From the NCBI GenBank assembly GCA_034440575.1, contig JAOTOL010001473.1, positions 1,089,501 to 1,153,500 on the forward strand: a DNA stretch of 64,000 nucleotides, read 5' to 3'. Under the pieces are notes generated by a model. That model searched no databases. It had not been told where the DNA came from and saw only the letters and a program-made list of their open reading frames with translations. Origin of the DNA: Imbricaverruca yamaguchii. Lineage: Eukaryota > Arthropoda > Thecostraca > Neoverrucidae. Each line of letters opens with the position of its first letter. Positions within the stretch are counted from its first letter, which is position 1. The translations under genes and the position numbers were made by a program. Of the stretch, positions 34,564-46,419 are shown in pieces.

Positions 34564-34683
34564 AAGTACGACCCAACAGTACTGATGGCGTAGAATGTTG
34601 GCCATAGCTACAGCGTATTTTCAAGCTTTTCAAGCATAGTATTGCAGGTCATATCAGTATCCAAGATGGCAGATCATGATAAA

Positions 34684-37412
34684 TTATGTTGCATAGCGGG
34701 GTATGCATGACACCACTATAGCGGGGTAGGCATGACACAACCATGGCAAGCATGACACCACCATAGCGGGGTACGCATGACACCACCATAGCGGGGTAGG
34801 CATGACACCACAATAGCGGGGTAAGCATGACACCACCATAGCGGGATACGCATGACACCACCATAGCGGGATACGCATGACACAACCATAGCAAGCATGA
34901 CACCACCATAGCGGGGTAAGCATGACACCACCATAGCGGGGTAAGCATGCCACCACCATAGCGGGGTAAGCATGACACCACAATAGAGGGGTAGGCATGA
35001 CACCACCATAGCGGGGTAAGCATGACACCACAATAGTGGGGTACGCATGACACCACCATAGCGGGGTAAGCATGACACCACCATAGCGGGGTATGCATGA
35101 CACCACCATAGCGGGGTATGGCATGACACCACAATAGCGGGGTAGGCATGACACAACCATAGCGGGGTACGCATGACACCACAATAGCGGGGTAGGCATG
35201 ACAACCATAGCGGGGTACGCATGACACCACCATAGCGGGGTAAGCATGACACCACAATAGCGGGGTATGCATGACACCACAATAGCGGGGTAGGCATGAC
35301 ACAACCATAGCGGGGTACGCATGACACCACAATAGTGGGGTACGCATGACACCACCATAGCGGGGCATGCATGACACCACCATAGCGGGGTGTGCATGAC
35401 ACCACCATAGCGGGGTAGGCATGACAACCATAGCGGGGTACGCATGACACCACAATAGCGGGGTAGGCATGACAACCATAGCGGGGTACGCATGACACCA
35501 CCATAGCGGGGTAAGCATGACACCACAATATCGGGGTAGGCATGACACCACAATAGCGGGGTAGGCATGACACAACCATAGCGGGGTACGCATGACACCA
35601 CAATAGTGGGGTATGCATGACACCACCATAGCGGGGTATGCATGACACCAACATAGCGGGGTAAACATGACACCACCATAGCGGGGTACGCATGACACCA
35701 CAATAGCGGTGTACGCATGACACCACCATAGCGGGGTATGCATGACACCAACATAGCGGGGTATGCATGACACCAACATAGCGGGGTACGCATGACACCA
35801 CCATAGCGGGGTGTGCATGACACCACCATAGCGGGGTACGCATGACACCACAATAGTGGGGTACGCATGACACCACAATAGTGGGGTACGCATGACACCA
35901 CCATAGCGGGGCATGCATGACACCACCATAGCGGGGTGTGCATGACACCACCATAGCGGGGTAGGCATGACAACCATAGCGGGGTACGCATGACACCACA
36001 ATAGCGGGGTAGGCATGACAACCATAGCGGGGTACGCATGACACCACCATAGCGGGGTACGCATGACACCACAATAGCGGTGTACGCATGACACCACCAT
36101 AGCGGGGTATGCATGACACCAACATAGCGGGGTATGCATGACACCAACATAGCGGGGTACGCATGACACCACCATAGCGGGGTGTGCATGACACCACCAT
36201 AGCGGGGTACGCATGACACCACCATAGCGGGGTACGCATGACACCACAATAGTGGGGTACGCATGACACCACCATAGCGGGGCATGCATGACACCACCAT
36301 AGCGGGGTGTGCATGACACCACCATAGCGGGGTAGGCATGACAACCATAGCGGGGTACGCATGACACCACAATAGCGGGGTAGGCATGACAACCATAGCG
36401 GGGTACGCATGACACCACCATAGCGGGGTAAGCATGACACCACAATATCGGGGTAGGCATGACACCACAATAGCGGGGTAGGCATGACACAACCATAGCG
36501 GGGTACGCATGACACCACAATAGTGGGGTATGCATGACACCACCATAGCGGGGTATGCATGACACCAACATAGCGGGGTAAACATGACACCACCATAGCG
36601 GGGTACGCATGACACCACAATAGCGGTGTACGCATGACACCACCATAGCGGGGTATGCATGACACCACCATAGCGGGGTATGCATGACACCAACATAGCG
36701 GGGTACGCATGACACCACCATAGCGGGGTGTGCATGACACCACCATAGCGGGGTACGCATGACACCACAATAGTGGGGTACGCATGACACCACCATATCG
36801 GGGTATGGCATGACACCACCATAGCGGGGTAGGCATGACACCACCATAGCAAGCATGACACCACCATAGCGGGGTACGCATGACACCACCATAGCGGGGT
36901 ATGGCATGACACCACCATAGCGGGGTAGGCATGACACCACCATAGCGGGGTATGGCATGACACCACCATAGCGGGGTATGGCATGACACCACCATAGCGG
37001 GGTATGGCATGACACCACCATAGCGGGGAACGCATGACACCACCATAGCGGGGTATACCATCACACCATATGGCATGACACCACCATAGCGGGGTATGGC
37101 ATGACACCACCATAGCGGGGTATACCATCACACCATATGGCATGACACCACCATAGCGGGGTATGGCATGACACCACCATAGCGGGGTAGGCATGACACC
37201 ACCATAGCGGGGTAATGACACTACCATAGGGGGGCATGACACACCATGGGGTATGGCATGACACCACCATAGCGGGGTATGGCATGACACCACCATAGCG
37301 GGGTAGGCATGACACCACCATAGCGGGGTATGGCATGACACCACCATAGCAAGCATGACACCACCATAGCGGGGTATGCATGACACCACCATAGCGGGGT
37401 ATGGCATGACAG
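34684..37412. repeat. 25-bp minisatellite, about 110 copies, with higher-order structure
   Basis: The unit runs GCGGGGTAMGCATGACACCA then CCATA; variable positions follow GGGGT (AC, AA, AG, AT, GT) and in CCACCATA (CCACAATA, CCAACATA). Shortened units (ACAACCATA) and 26-bp ATGGC variants occur. Blocks of several units recur in the same order near 35360, 35910 and 36270, so larger segments were duplicated. Since 25 is not divisible by 3, the frame rotates through three peptides; all three - strand frames are free of stops for 790-950 codons, which is a property of the unit, not a gene. Confidence 0.97.
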
Positions 37413-37519
37413 TGGCGTGTGTGGAGCACGTGCCTACATCATGGTAGCTGGCATCAACACTATGGTCTAACGGTGCTCCATTTGAGGCGGTGGATAGCAG
37501 CTCACGCATAACACGCATG

Positions 37520-38300
37520 TGGTACACCATCGCACCATCACACCGTCACAGCATCACACCATCACATCATTACAAAGTCACACCATCACAAAATCACACA
37601 ATCACACAATTACACCACACCATCACACCATCATACCATTACAAAATCACACCATTACAAAAGTACACCACTACAAAATCACACCATGAAACCACCACAC
37701 CAAAACACCATCACACCATCACATCATTACAAAGTCACACCATCACAAAACCACACACAATCACACCATCACACCATCACACTGTCAAACTATCACACAC
37801 AATCACACACACAATCACACACCATCACACCATCACACCACCACACCATCACACCGCCACACAATCACACACAATCACACCATCACACCCAATCATACCA
37901 TCACACCATCACACTCAATCATACCATCACACCATCACACCATCACACCATCACACCATCACACCATCACACCATCACACCATCACACCATCACACCATC
38001 TCATCACCACACCATCACACCGCCACACAATCACACACAATCACACCATCACACCCAATCATACCATCACACCATCACACCCAATCATACCATCACACCA
38101 TCACACCCAATCATACCATCACACCATCACACCATCACACCATCACACCATCACACCATCACACCATCACACCATCACACCACCACACCATCACACCATC
38201 ACACACCATCACTCCATCACACAATCACACAATCGCACCATCACACCATCACACCATCACACCATCACACCATCACACAATCACACTATCACACTATTTG
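37520..38300. repeat. (CATCACAC)n microsatellite
   Basis: An 8-bp unit with scattered variants (CACAATCA, CATTACAAAATC) for about 780 bp. Lies in intron 4 of gene 1, directly after the 25-bp array. Confidence 0.95.
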
Positions 38301-38314
38301 GGCGCACTACCAAG

Positions 38315-38345
38315 CGCATTCTTTCACTATAAGTGAAAGAATGCG
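38315..38345. repeat. Perfect 14-bp inverted repeat, 3-nt loop
   Basis: Arms CGCATTCTTTCACT and AGTGAAAGAATGCG around ATA. Bases 38346-38934 hold nothing else I can assign. Confidence 0.8.
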
Positions 38346-38934
38346 TAAGACACGTAAGACCTCATGGGGGCGGTGCATATCAACCCCTCTGCCGATACGG
38401 GGTTCGTTAATCCTGCCGCATTTGCAATATCAAATGCAGAAGTCTGGTACTTTAAAGGGAGCACGAAGAATTTCAAGAAATACGTTGCGTTCGCTTCACC
38501 ACCTGGAACTCATTTGAAGTATACCGCGTAAAATCACAGCCGATCCCTGACTCATGGTTTGCTGTTTATGATACAAAATAAGCGATAACCCCACAGCATC
38601 TGCAAGAGGGAAAGCGAGCACACAAAGAGAAAGTCCCCCCCCAAGGATTCAGAATTTTGGAGGGAAAAGCACCCAAAAAGTCGAATTGTTTGGTTCTTCG
38701 GACGACGAGAATGAGCTTCCACATCCAAGCTTGATCAATCACCATCTACAGTTAGAGTGACGGGGTTCTAACACAAGTGTTGATCACCCCCCCCCGTCCC
38801 ACCCTCCGACCACTGTCTCATGGCGCGTGCCATTTTCCCCCCGGAGTGACGCCGACCTAAACTGGTGAACTGGTGAACTGGCGACCTGGTGTCGGCAAGC
38901 TGGCCCAGCTGACTCAGGCGCCGTTTCGGTGCAG

Positions 38935-39143
38935 TTCTGGCACACAGCTGGACAGGTTCTGCGGTACCGAGCTGCCAGCCCCGGTGGGGCCGACCGACAC
39001 CAACGTCGTCGATCTGCACATGCATACTAACTCGGGAAACAGCGGCACAGGCTTCCAGATCCAATGGACCACCTTCCCCAGCGTCGATTTTGGTCAAGGA
39101 GGGAGCCAGACGAAGGGATTTAGTGGTATCAGCAATCCATCAG
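38935..39143 (+). CDS. Gene 1, exon: second half of CUB domain 2
   Basis: A 209-nt exon, phase 2 in and phase 1 out (1 nt, 69 codons, 1 nt). The acceptor CCGTTTCGGTGCAG ends at 38934 and the donor TCAG|GTAATG begins at 39144. Joined to 33371-33572 it reads YISIG-SGTQLDRFCGTELP, then TNVVDLHMHTNSGNSGTGF and QIQWTTF, the standard end of a CUB domain (L.RFCG, L...T....G.GF...W). A Gly/Ser-rich linker follows (GQGGSQTKGFSGISNPSG). The next exon should begin in phase 1; I found no convincing one to the right. Confidence 0.88.
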
Positions 39144-39197
39144 GTAATGGACCACCACCTGCGCCGGCGATGGTTACAGCGGGGAACCAGGTAGAGG

Positions 39198-39232
39198 ACC
39201 ACCACTACTGATGCTGCATCAGTAGTGGTGGT
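39198..39232. repeat. Perfect 17-bp palindrome around one base
   Basis: Arms 39198-39214 and 39216-39232 (ACCACCACTACTGATGC and its complement) around a single T. It lies just after the donor of the last CUB exon. Confidence 0.85.
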
Positions 39233-39465
39233 GGGATAAACGCTTCATGTCATGTACTACCACCAGTGCCCGTGGTAGTGGTAATAGCGCCACACATATT
39301 GGAATATCACCAGTAGCCGTAGCAATAGCCGCAGCCATAGCCTCAGCCATCGCCGTATCCGTCGGTAGATACCAATGCCACAGGGAATGCTTTTGGCATC
39401 AACGTTTTTTTGCACTGTCAATAGTATTGTAGAACTGTATGACATGTAAGCGTGTATGAGATTAA

Positions 39466-40801
39466 CACGCACCCTGGAGGGCCTCTGAAAATAACGCGCC
39501 CTGGAGGGAGGGGGGCGGATTCCGCCCCCCTAAGATCTCAGCTCCTATGAAGGCTAGAGCAAGGAAATTCACAGGATGGATGGGCACGATAGTGAACTCT
39601 CTTGTGTGAAACGTTGATGACCGTATGTCAATATCTTCAAGGTCAAATGAGGTCAAAATAGCAAAATTTTCTGGTTTTGCGTGGCTTGGCTTGTCATTGT
39701 TATGGATCGCTGTGGTTGTTTTTAAATGCTCCAAAATTGGCATTAATGATGTTTTGGACATTACTAATGATGCAATACAGATGTCAGATCCGCCATTTGA
39801 CGTCAGGTCACCTATATAGGAACACTTTATTAGGTCATTACCTGCTCCGGTTACCGGAACCGGGCTCCCATCCCGACTGCTCCGTTGGGCGGCTCGGCAC
39901 AATCGCCTTCGCAAATAAAGGAGTGAAATACATGAATAAAGTATAGAAACGCTTAGGCACACAATGATAAACAGTAGATTTCGGGATGTATAGGGACATG
40001 TAAAGGGACATCAATCGCATGACAGTCATTTGCATTTATGACACATTCCAGTTGACCAAGTTTGGCTCCATTAGCCTGTCATGAACTTGACCTGACTTGA
40101 CCTCGCCGACCTAACACGAATTTTAAATGGTATAGCATAACAATATGCATCAAGCAAGTCGCTAGTGTTGTCAAGAACACTTCCCTATTGGCAATATACG
40201 GGAAGCGCAACAGCGCCGATTTTTGTGGTCTGGCGCTGCGAATTGTTTTTACTTTAACGGCCCCTAACTGGAAAACGTCTCGGCCGAATTCCACTTTTCT
40301 TGCTTTAAACAATGCGCCGGTCATTTCTAAGTAGGTACGCGATACATTTGGCGTATATCGGCCGGTATAATATGGAGTCATGCACGAAAAATCGGAAGGA
40401 TTGGCGGATTTCGCCATACCCCCTCTAGGGCGTGTGTTAACCTGTTATGAACTTGAACTGACTTGACCTCGGTGACTTGACATGACTCTGGAACAATGTA
40501 GCATGACAATGTACATCAAACAAGTCGCTAGTTTTGCCAAGAACACTTCCTTTTTGCTAATATACCGGAAGCGCATCATCGACGATATTTGTGATCTGGC
40601 GCTGAGAAACTTTTTTTTGACTAGCGACCCCTAACTCGAAAATATTTCGGTCGATTTTCATTTTCCTTGCTTCAAACAACGCGCCGGTCATTTCTTAGTA
40701 GGTACACAAACAATAGCGTATATCGGCCGGTACAATCTGCAGTTATCTACGAAAAACAGGAGGGGTGGGCGGATTTCACCCCACCCCCTCCAGGGCGCAT
40801 G
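39466..40801 (+). mobile_element. Dimeric TTAA-target element, copy Y
   Basis: Flanked by TTAA at 39462-39465 and 40802-40805, with inverted ends CACGCACCCTGGAGGG and (other strand) CATGCGCCCTGGAGGG. An internal TTAA at 40437-40440 preceded by CCCTCTAGGGCGTGTG divides it into two units, as in copy X at 26509-27832. Copies X and Y are in opposite orientation. Body motifs include TGACCTCGCCGACCT, AGCAAGTCGCTAGTGTTG, GGCGCTG and TATACGCCA-type sequence. No transposase is present. Confidence 0.85.
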
Positions 40802-40805
40802 TTAA

Positions 40806-41440
40806 GATTGCGCGTTAAGTACTGAAAGCTCCTTTGCCTTTTCGATGAACTTGCCATCGTGCACATTAGGAACGTACCACGCTACAAGAATTGTGTCCAT
40901 TGCTGACGTAGCCAAGTATGGCAGGCAGTACATAATTTGAACTGTGTGTCTGTTCTAGATTTCATGGGGTAGAGCAAATCGTCATTTCCAAGAAATCACA
41001 GCAGCTCTTGCAACATCATGGAGTGTGACCATCTGGCAACGACGTCACGTGGTTCAAAATACGTCAAGACTTCACAAACTGTTTCGTTCGGCTGAACTGA
41101 AGCGGTCTTGCACTAGCGCGGAAGCTATATTTCACTTCTTTTCCGCTTGTGTTTTCGCCTCGGGCGAACAGGCGGTGGCACAGTCAGACGATTTTTCAAG
41201 TGGTGTCTGGAATGTGTGAACACTCCCACCAGAAACCGAGAATATTAATCACAATCCCCAAGCATGAGACAAGTGCCTCAGAATTTCACCGGATAAGCTA
41301 GGGGCGAAAGCTCCCTCAGCTCTGCCTCGGTGCGCGATCGGTAAGCTTGTGAATTTCGGTATTGCAAATGTTCGCGCTCCCACCTGTCTAAATGGAGAAG
41401 ATTGTGTGGTATAAGTGGTCGCAGGATGGGCGCTACGGCA
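40806..41440. other. No gene recognised
   Basis: Unique-looking sequence with short open frames on both strands, no domain, no terminal repeats. Confidence 0.4.
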
Positions 41441-41644
41441 GGCGTCGGGTATCCCACGTACGTCATACACCGCGGGCATTTGCCAGTGACGAGTTGGAAT
41501 TTGCGCTGTGCATTGTTGTTCACATTGTTGTTTCCGCTTAGATTGCTGGCTGGCTGGATCGCAAGGTCGCCGCCGTATTTTCTGGACACCGCCTCCTTGG
41601 TGTTCGTGGATGTATTTTTTCTTGATGTTCATGTTGCCGAGATT

Positions 41645-41775
<131 letters not shown>

Positions 41776-41950
41776 GTATGTGTGCACATAAGTGTTGCCT
41801 TTTGAAGTGAGTCGAAGAATGTACCAAGCAGCCGTGTCTGGTGGGCCGATCATAGTTGGAAAGTGCGCTATACATTGTTGTTCACATTGTTGTTTCCGCT
41901 TAGATTGCTGGCTGGCTGGATCGCAAGGTCGCCGCCGTTTTTTCTTGATG

Positions 41951-41988
41951 TTCATGTTGCCGAGATTTAGACATCTCGGCAACATGAA
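41951..41988. repeat. Perfect 16-bp inverted repeat, 6-nt loop
   Basis: Arms TTCATGTTGCCGAGAT (41951-41966) and its complement (41973-41988) around TTAGAC. Confidence 0.85.
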
Positions 41989-42023
41989 TGACATCGGCCC
42001 ACCGAAGTTTTGTCGACTCACTT

Positions 42024-42050
42024 AAAGGCAATACTTATGTACACACATAC

Positions 42051-42133
<83 letters not shown>

Positions 42134-42165
42134 GTGTGGTATGTGTGTACATAAGTATTGCCTTT
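42024..42165. repeat. (AT)n core inside a perfect 30-bp inverted repeat
   Basis: Arms 42024-42053 and 42136-42165 are exact complements (outer end AAAGGCAATACTTATGTA), and pairing continues outside them after a 2-nt slip (AAGTGAGTCGAC). The 80-bp centre is almost pure TA. Such a sequence can extrude a cruciform. Confidence 0.9.
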
Positions 42166-42267
42166 TGAAGTGAGTCGACGAAGGTAGCAAGCAGCCGTTT
42201 CTGATGGGCCGATAATAGTTGGAAAGTGCGCTGTGCATTGTTGTTCGCATTGTTGTTTTCGCTTGGA

Positions 42268-42300
42268 TTGCTGCCTGGCTGGATCGCAGCCAGGCAGCAA
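42268..42300. repeat. Perfect 14-bp inverted repeat, 5-nt loop
   Basis: Arms TTGCTGCCTGGCTG and CAGCCAGGCAGCAA around GATCG. The sister units at 41545 and 41905 have GGCTGGCTGGATCGCAAGG here, so the palindrome is new in this unit. Confidence 0.85.
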
Positions 42301-42365
42301 ACAACAGCGCCTACTTGTTGTTTGGGGATGTTTTTCCTTGATGTTCACGTTGCCGTGATTTATGC

Positions 42366-42564
<199 letters not shown>

Positions 42565-42822
42565 TGCACATATAGAGAGAAACTATATTTCCACCACCAA
42601 GCACATCATCAACGTTTCGGCCACAGGCCTTCTTCAGGATGACGTATTTTGAATTATTGTGTCCAAAACGTGACACGTATTGCAACCTATCGCTGGGCTG
42701 ACGAACGACATAACGACATTGCGAAATACTGCTTCGATGGCGAAAGGCAATATAGTACAATACAAAAAACCATGTCTGGCTCTCGAGAAAGTCACATCCA
42801 ATACCATTCACATCATCATGCG

Positions 42823-43311
<489 letters not shown>

Positions 43312-43755
43312 ACACACACACACACACATACGGGCAAATGGTCCCAAATGAGGACCTTGGTTTTTCAAACGCCTTGTGGGGACCTGCGTGGTCACCCTTC
43401 ATACGCAATTTAGATGGTTTTGTTAATATTTTCTAGGATATAGATAGGTCTAAGTGCCCGGTGGCAATAAGCACGACCACCAGAACCTGAATCGACCACC
43501 ACGGGAAAGTCCTACCATGTGAGGACCTGACGTCACAGTGACGTCATACATGGACATCGCCCGCATAAACACAAAACCGAGGACCATGTCGACTGATTAC
43601 GTCATGCATATTTCATACACTCATATCCGAGAACCATACCGACTAGCCCTTCAGATGCGATGATAACCTTCCTTGTTGGATGACAACCTTTCTTATGACA
43701 TTGAACTGTATATCTTAGCAATATCAATAAGGTTGAAGCAAGACTGACATGTACA

Positions 43756-44372
43756 CACTGGCGGACCTAGCCCACCGGTTGGGGGGGGGGGAAACTCTTG
43801 GCTTTCGGTGTCAGCCTCCGCCCCTCCCCCAATGGCGTGCCTAGGATTTGCATGAAAGGGGTCGAACGGATTTGGAGGGTGCCCATTCTGCCGTTATTTT
43901 TGGTTTAATAGCGTCGGATTTCGACCATTATGAGGCCCATTAAAAAAAGTATATGTAGCCTATCCCTTCATTTTAGCAACCCCCAACACCAACATACGAA
44001 GCATGCTGCTCAACTGGGCTCACTGGGTCTGCTTGCCCGTTACTGACTAAACTAACTTCATGAACCTGTCTGACGAAAGAATATTGAACTGCTGATTTTG
44101 TCATCTCTTGCTGTAAGCAGAGCTTCAACAGCATAGAACCCTCGATGTGTCAGAATGTACTATGCTACTATATTGGGCTTCCAATTATAAAAATTACCTT
44201 TAAAATTGGAGATTATTTCACCCGGAACGCCACTTTTACCTCAGCAAAGGTTACTGCATTTTAATTCAGTTTACTTTTGTTGGTTTCGGGGGCAAAAGAC
44301 AATATGGCCCCCTTTGAAGCGCTTCGGGGGCCACGGTCGGAATGCCCCCCCCCCTCCCTGGATCCGCCAGTG
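43756..44372. mobile_element. hAT-type MITE, 617 bp, with exact 8-bp target duplication
   Basis: CATGTACA stands on both sides (43748-43755 and 44373-44380). The termini are CACTGGCGGACCTAG and CTGGATCCGCCAGTG, inverted with one mismatch and one small gap, with G-rich and C-rich subterminal runs. Eight-base duplication and CA...TG ends are hAT hallmarks. No transposase is present. The GGCGGATCC-type end resembles the arms at 9426 and 15358. Confidence 0.92.
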
Positions 44373-44380
44373 CATGTACA

Positions 44381-46419
44381 GACACGTGCAATAGCGCAGG
44401 CGTGGCGCGTAGCACGGGGCACCTGGTGCAGGAGATAACAGGTTGGTGACGGGGTACGATCCCCCTGGTTTGGTGCTATGCTACTGCGAATTTGTTATTT
44501 TACCTACTCGATGCAAATATTTCCTGAATATAGGGACCTGGACCTCCTGGTTTTGCGAGAGATTTCCACCCTTGCACCAGACGCGCAGTCAGGATCCGCC
44601 CAGATGGCCTGGCGGGAAGCGCCGGCAATTCTACCTCTCAAAATCTGAAAACTCTCGATTTCGGATACCATTTTCCAGAGGGCCCAGAAGTAGAACTGAT
44701 CCGGAGTATTAAAAAGCACATAAAGTATATGCCGTGACATAACATACACCGTCTCCAGGCAAAGCAGTCGCCGGCCTGGTTCTAAGGACCAATTCAGTCT
44801 CTAAGGGAGGGGCAAATGGCTATGTACCCACTTGACAGCGCCTCTGAGGGGCACCCCGCAGTGGACGAACACCCAAGTAATCTTAGGGATAAGGCTTGTT
44901 ATCTTTCACAAAGCCAGGGGTATCCAGTCCTTAACTGAGGACAACTTTTCATGTTTAATATGGAAAATGACAGCTTAGCATTAGCAGGGTGCCTAGCCAG
45001 TGAGGTTCGAGCAGGGGTGTTGTTTTATGTACTTTTGAAGGAGCGTTTACCCCCAATGTTCAATTTTGCCCCTCCAACAGTGACTCCCCCCCACAATATG
45101 AAATGGATGTGGGCATACAGCGAAAAGCATACAACTGCGGGCTGCGATCGGAGCGGGAGCGTCTATTGGCCTGGAAATAGTGACGTCCGCCGATTCACTC
45201 TCGTGACCTATCACTCAGGACGGTTTCCCGGTGAATGACAGTCGCCCTTAACGTCGCGACTATACCCTGTAGTGTGGCCAGCGTACTGGTGTCCGGATAC
45301 ACTGCGCCGACTGGCACCGTCTGCGCTGCTGAGTATCTTGCCACCATTGCTGACACCAAGCGGAGGCTTCCCAGAATTTGTCAGCTGCTGTGGCCAGTTA
45401 GCCCAAAGGAGCCTCCTCTCAGAAGAGGGATAATGCTGTCCATGTTGCGTGCGGCAGCCATTGATGATATATTCCTCAACAGCTCACGGTCGTGCTGGGA
45501 ATTTCCTGGGGTACCCAGTTCGGATTGCATGCGCAGGAGCAGCCGGAACGGCTGCCACATTTGTGTTGTTTTATGAAAATTATTGAGGGGAAAGTGCAAA
45601 AGGCATAGGTGTTGTTCTATGAAAATTATTGAGGTGACAAAGTGCCACAGGATTAAGATAGGTATAAGATGTGGCTGTTTCACACGCGTACTGGAGGAGT
45701 GTGTGTGGGGGGGGACGGAATCCGTCCGTTTGTATTTTTGTTTACATTATCTCATAAACTGGCGGCGGCATTGTAATGCAATGTCGTGAATTCGTAAAAA
45801 ATCGATAAGCGCATCATATGCAACACAAATCAAAATCCGTTATCAAATATACGAATTGCGGGGGTGTCAAATCGGCTGACCAAGGGGCGGCCAGCGAGCA
45901 TTCAAGGTCACAAAGGTTTCGTCGGTACGGTAGAGCGACAGTGCAGTGATTCAGCAGATCACGACCTCATTTTACTTAAAAATCCTAGGGCCTCCAAATT
46001 TGCATTCAAGCTAGTACATTCGCAATGTACCCTCCAAATTGTGTGCGTGTAACTTCAGAAGTTTCCGGAATATTACGGGCAGGGGACGAATCACCCCCAC
46101 CCCCACCTCCTCCCCTCTTCTGCGTGTTATATGAGAGACCCTCTGGCGCTCGTGATAATCGAACTTGTTCTCAGGTATATTTGCATGCCACTTGATCCGC
46201 TGATATAATAAATTAGCAATTGATGTCATGCTCAAGATCAATATAAAAACATAACCACACGTCTAAAAGACCAGGTATATAATTGTCCGACTCAATTGAA
46301 AACCCGACAAAAGAACAGCGAATGCAATTTTCAAACCGTTCAGTTCTATCAATGTGCAAGAGTTCCCCAGACACTTTTTCGCCGTTGCTCATATACTACA
46401 TACATATACTTTCGGAGGA
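44381..46419. other. No gene recognised; one possible decayed TTAA-family end
   Basis: Short open frames on both strands have no domain. CACACGCGTACTGGAGGAG at 45680 and CTCTTCTGCGTGTTAT near 46115 recall the ends of the CACGC(G/A)CCCTGGAGG family, but there is no TTAA pair, so I leave it unassigned. Confidence 0.35.

Noticed and set aside
34684..37412. CRISPR-like array of short repeats
   Set aside because: The repeats are contiguous without spacers, and the window is eukaryotic.
34649..37530. Open frames of 786-948 codons on the - strand
   Set aside because: They are translations of a 25-bp minisatellite that lacks stops in all three frames; there are no domains and the unit period rotates the frame.
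39314..39364. A possible 51-nt phase 1-1 exon encoding a hydrophobic segment (AVAIAAAIASAIAVSV)
   Set aside because: The phase would fit after the last CUB exon, but the acceptor has no pyrimidine tract and the sequence is a GCC-ATA-type low-complexity run.
44951..45683. Overlapping open frames of 95-113 codons on both strands
   Set aside because: No domain, no splice support and no repeat relation that would let me call them.
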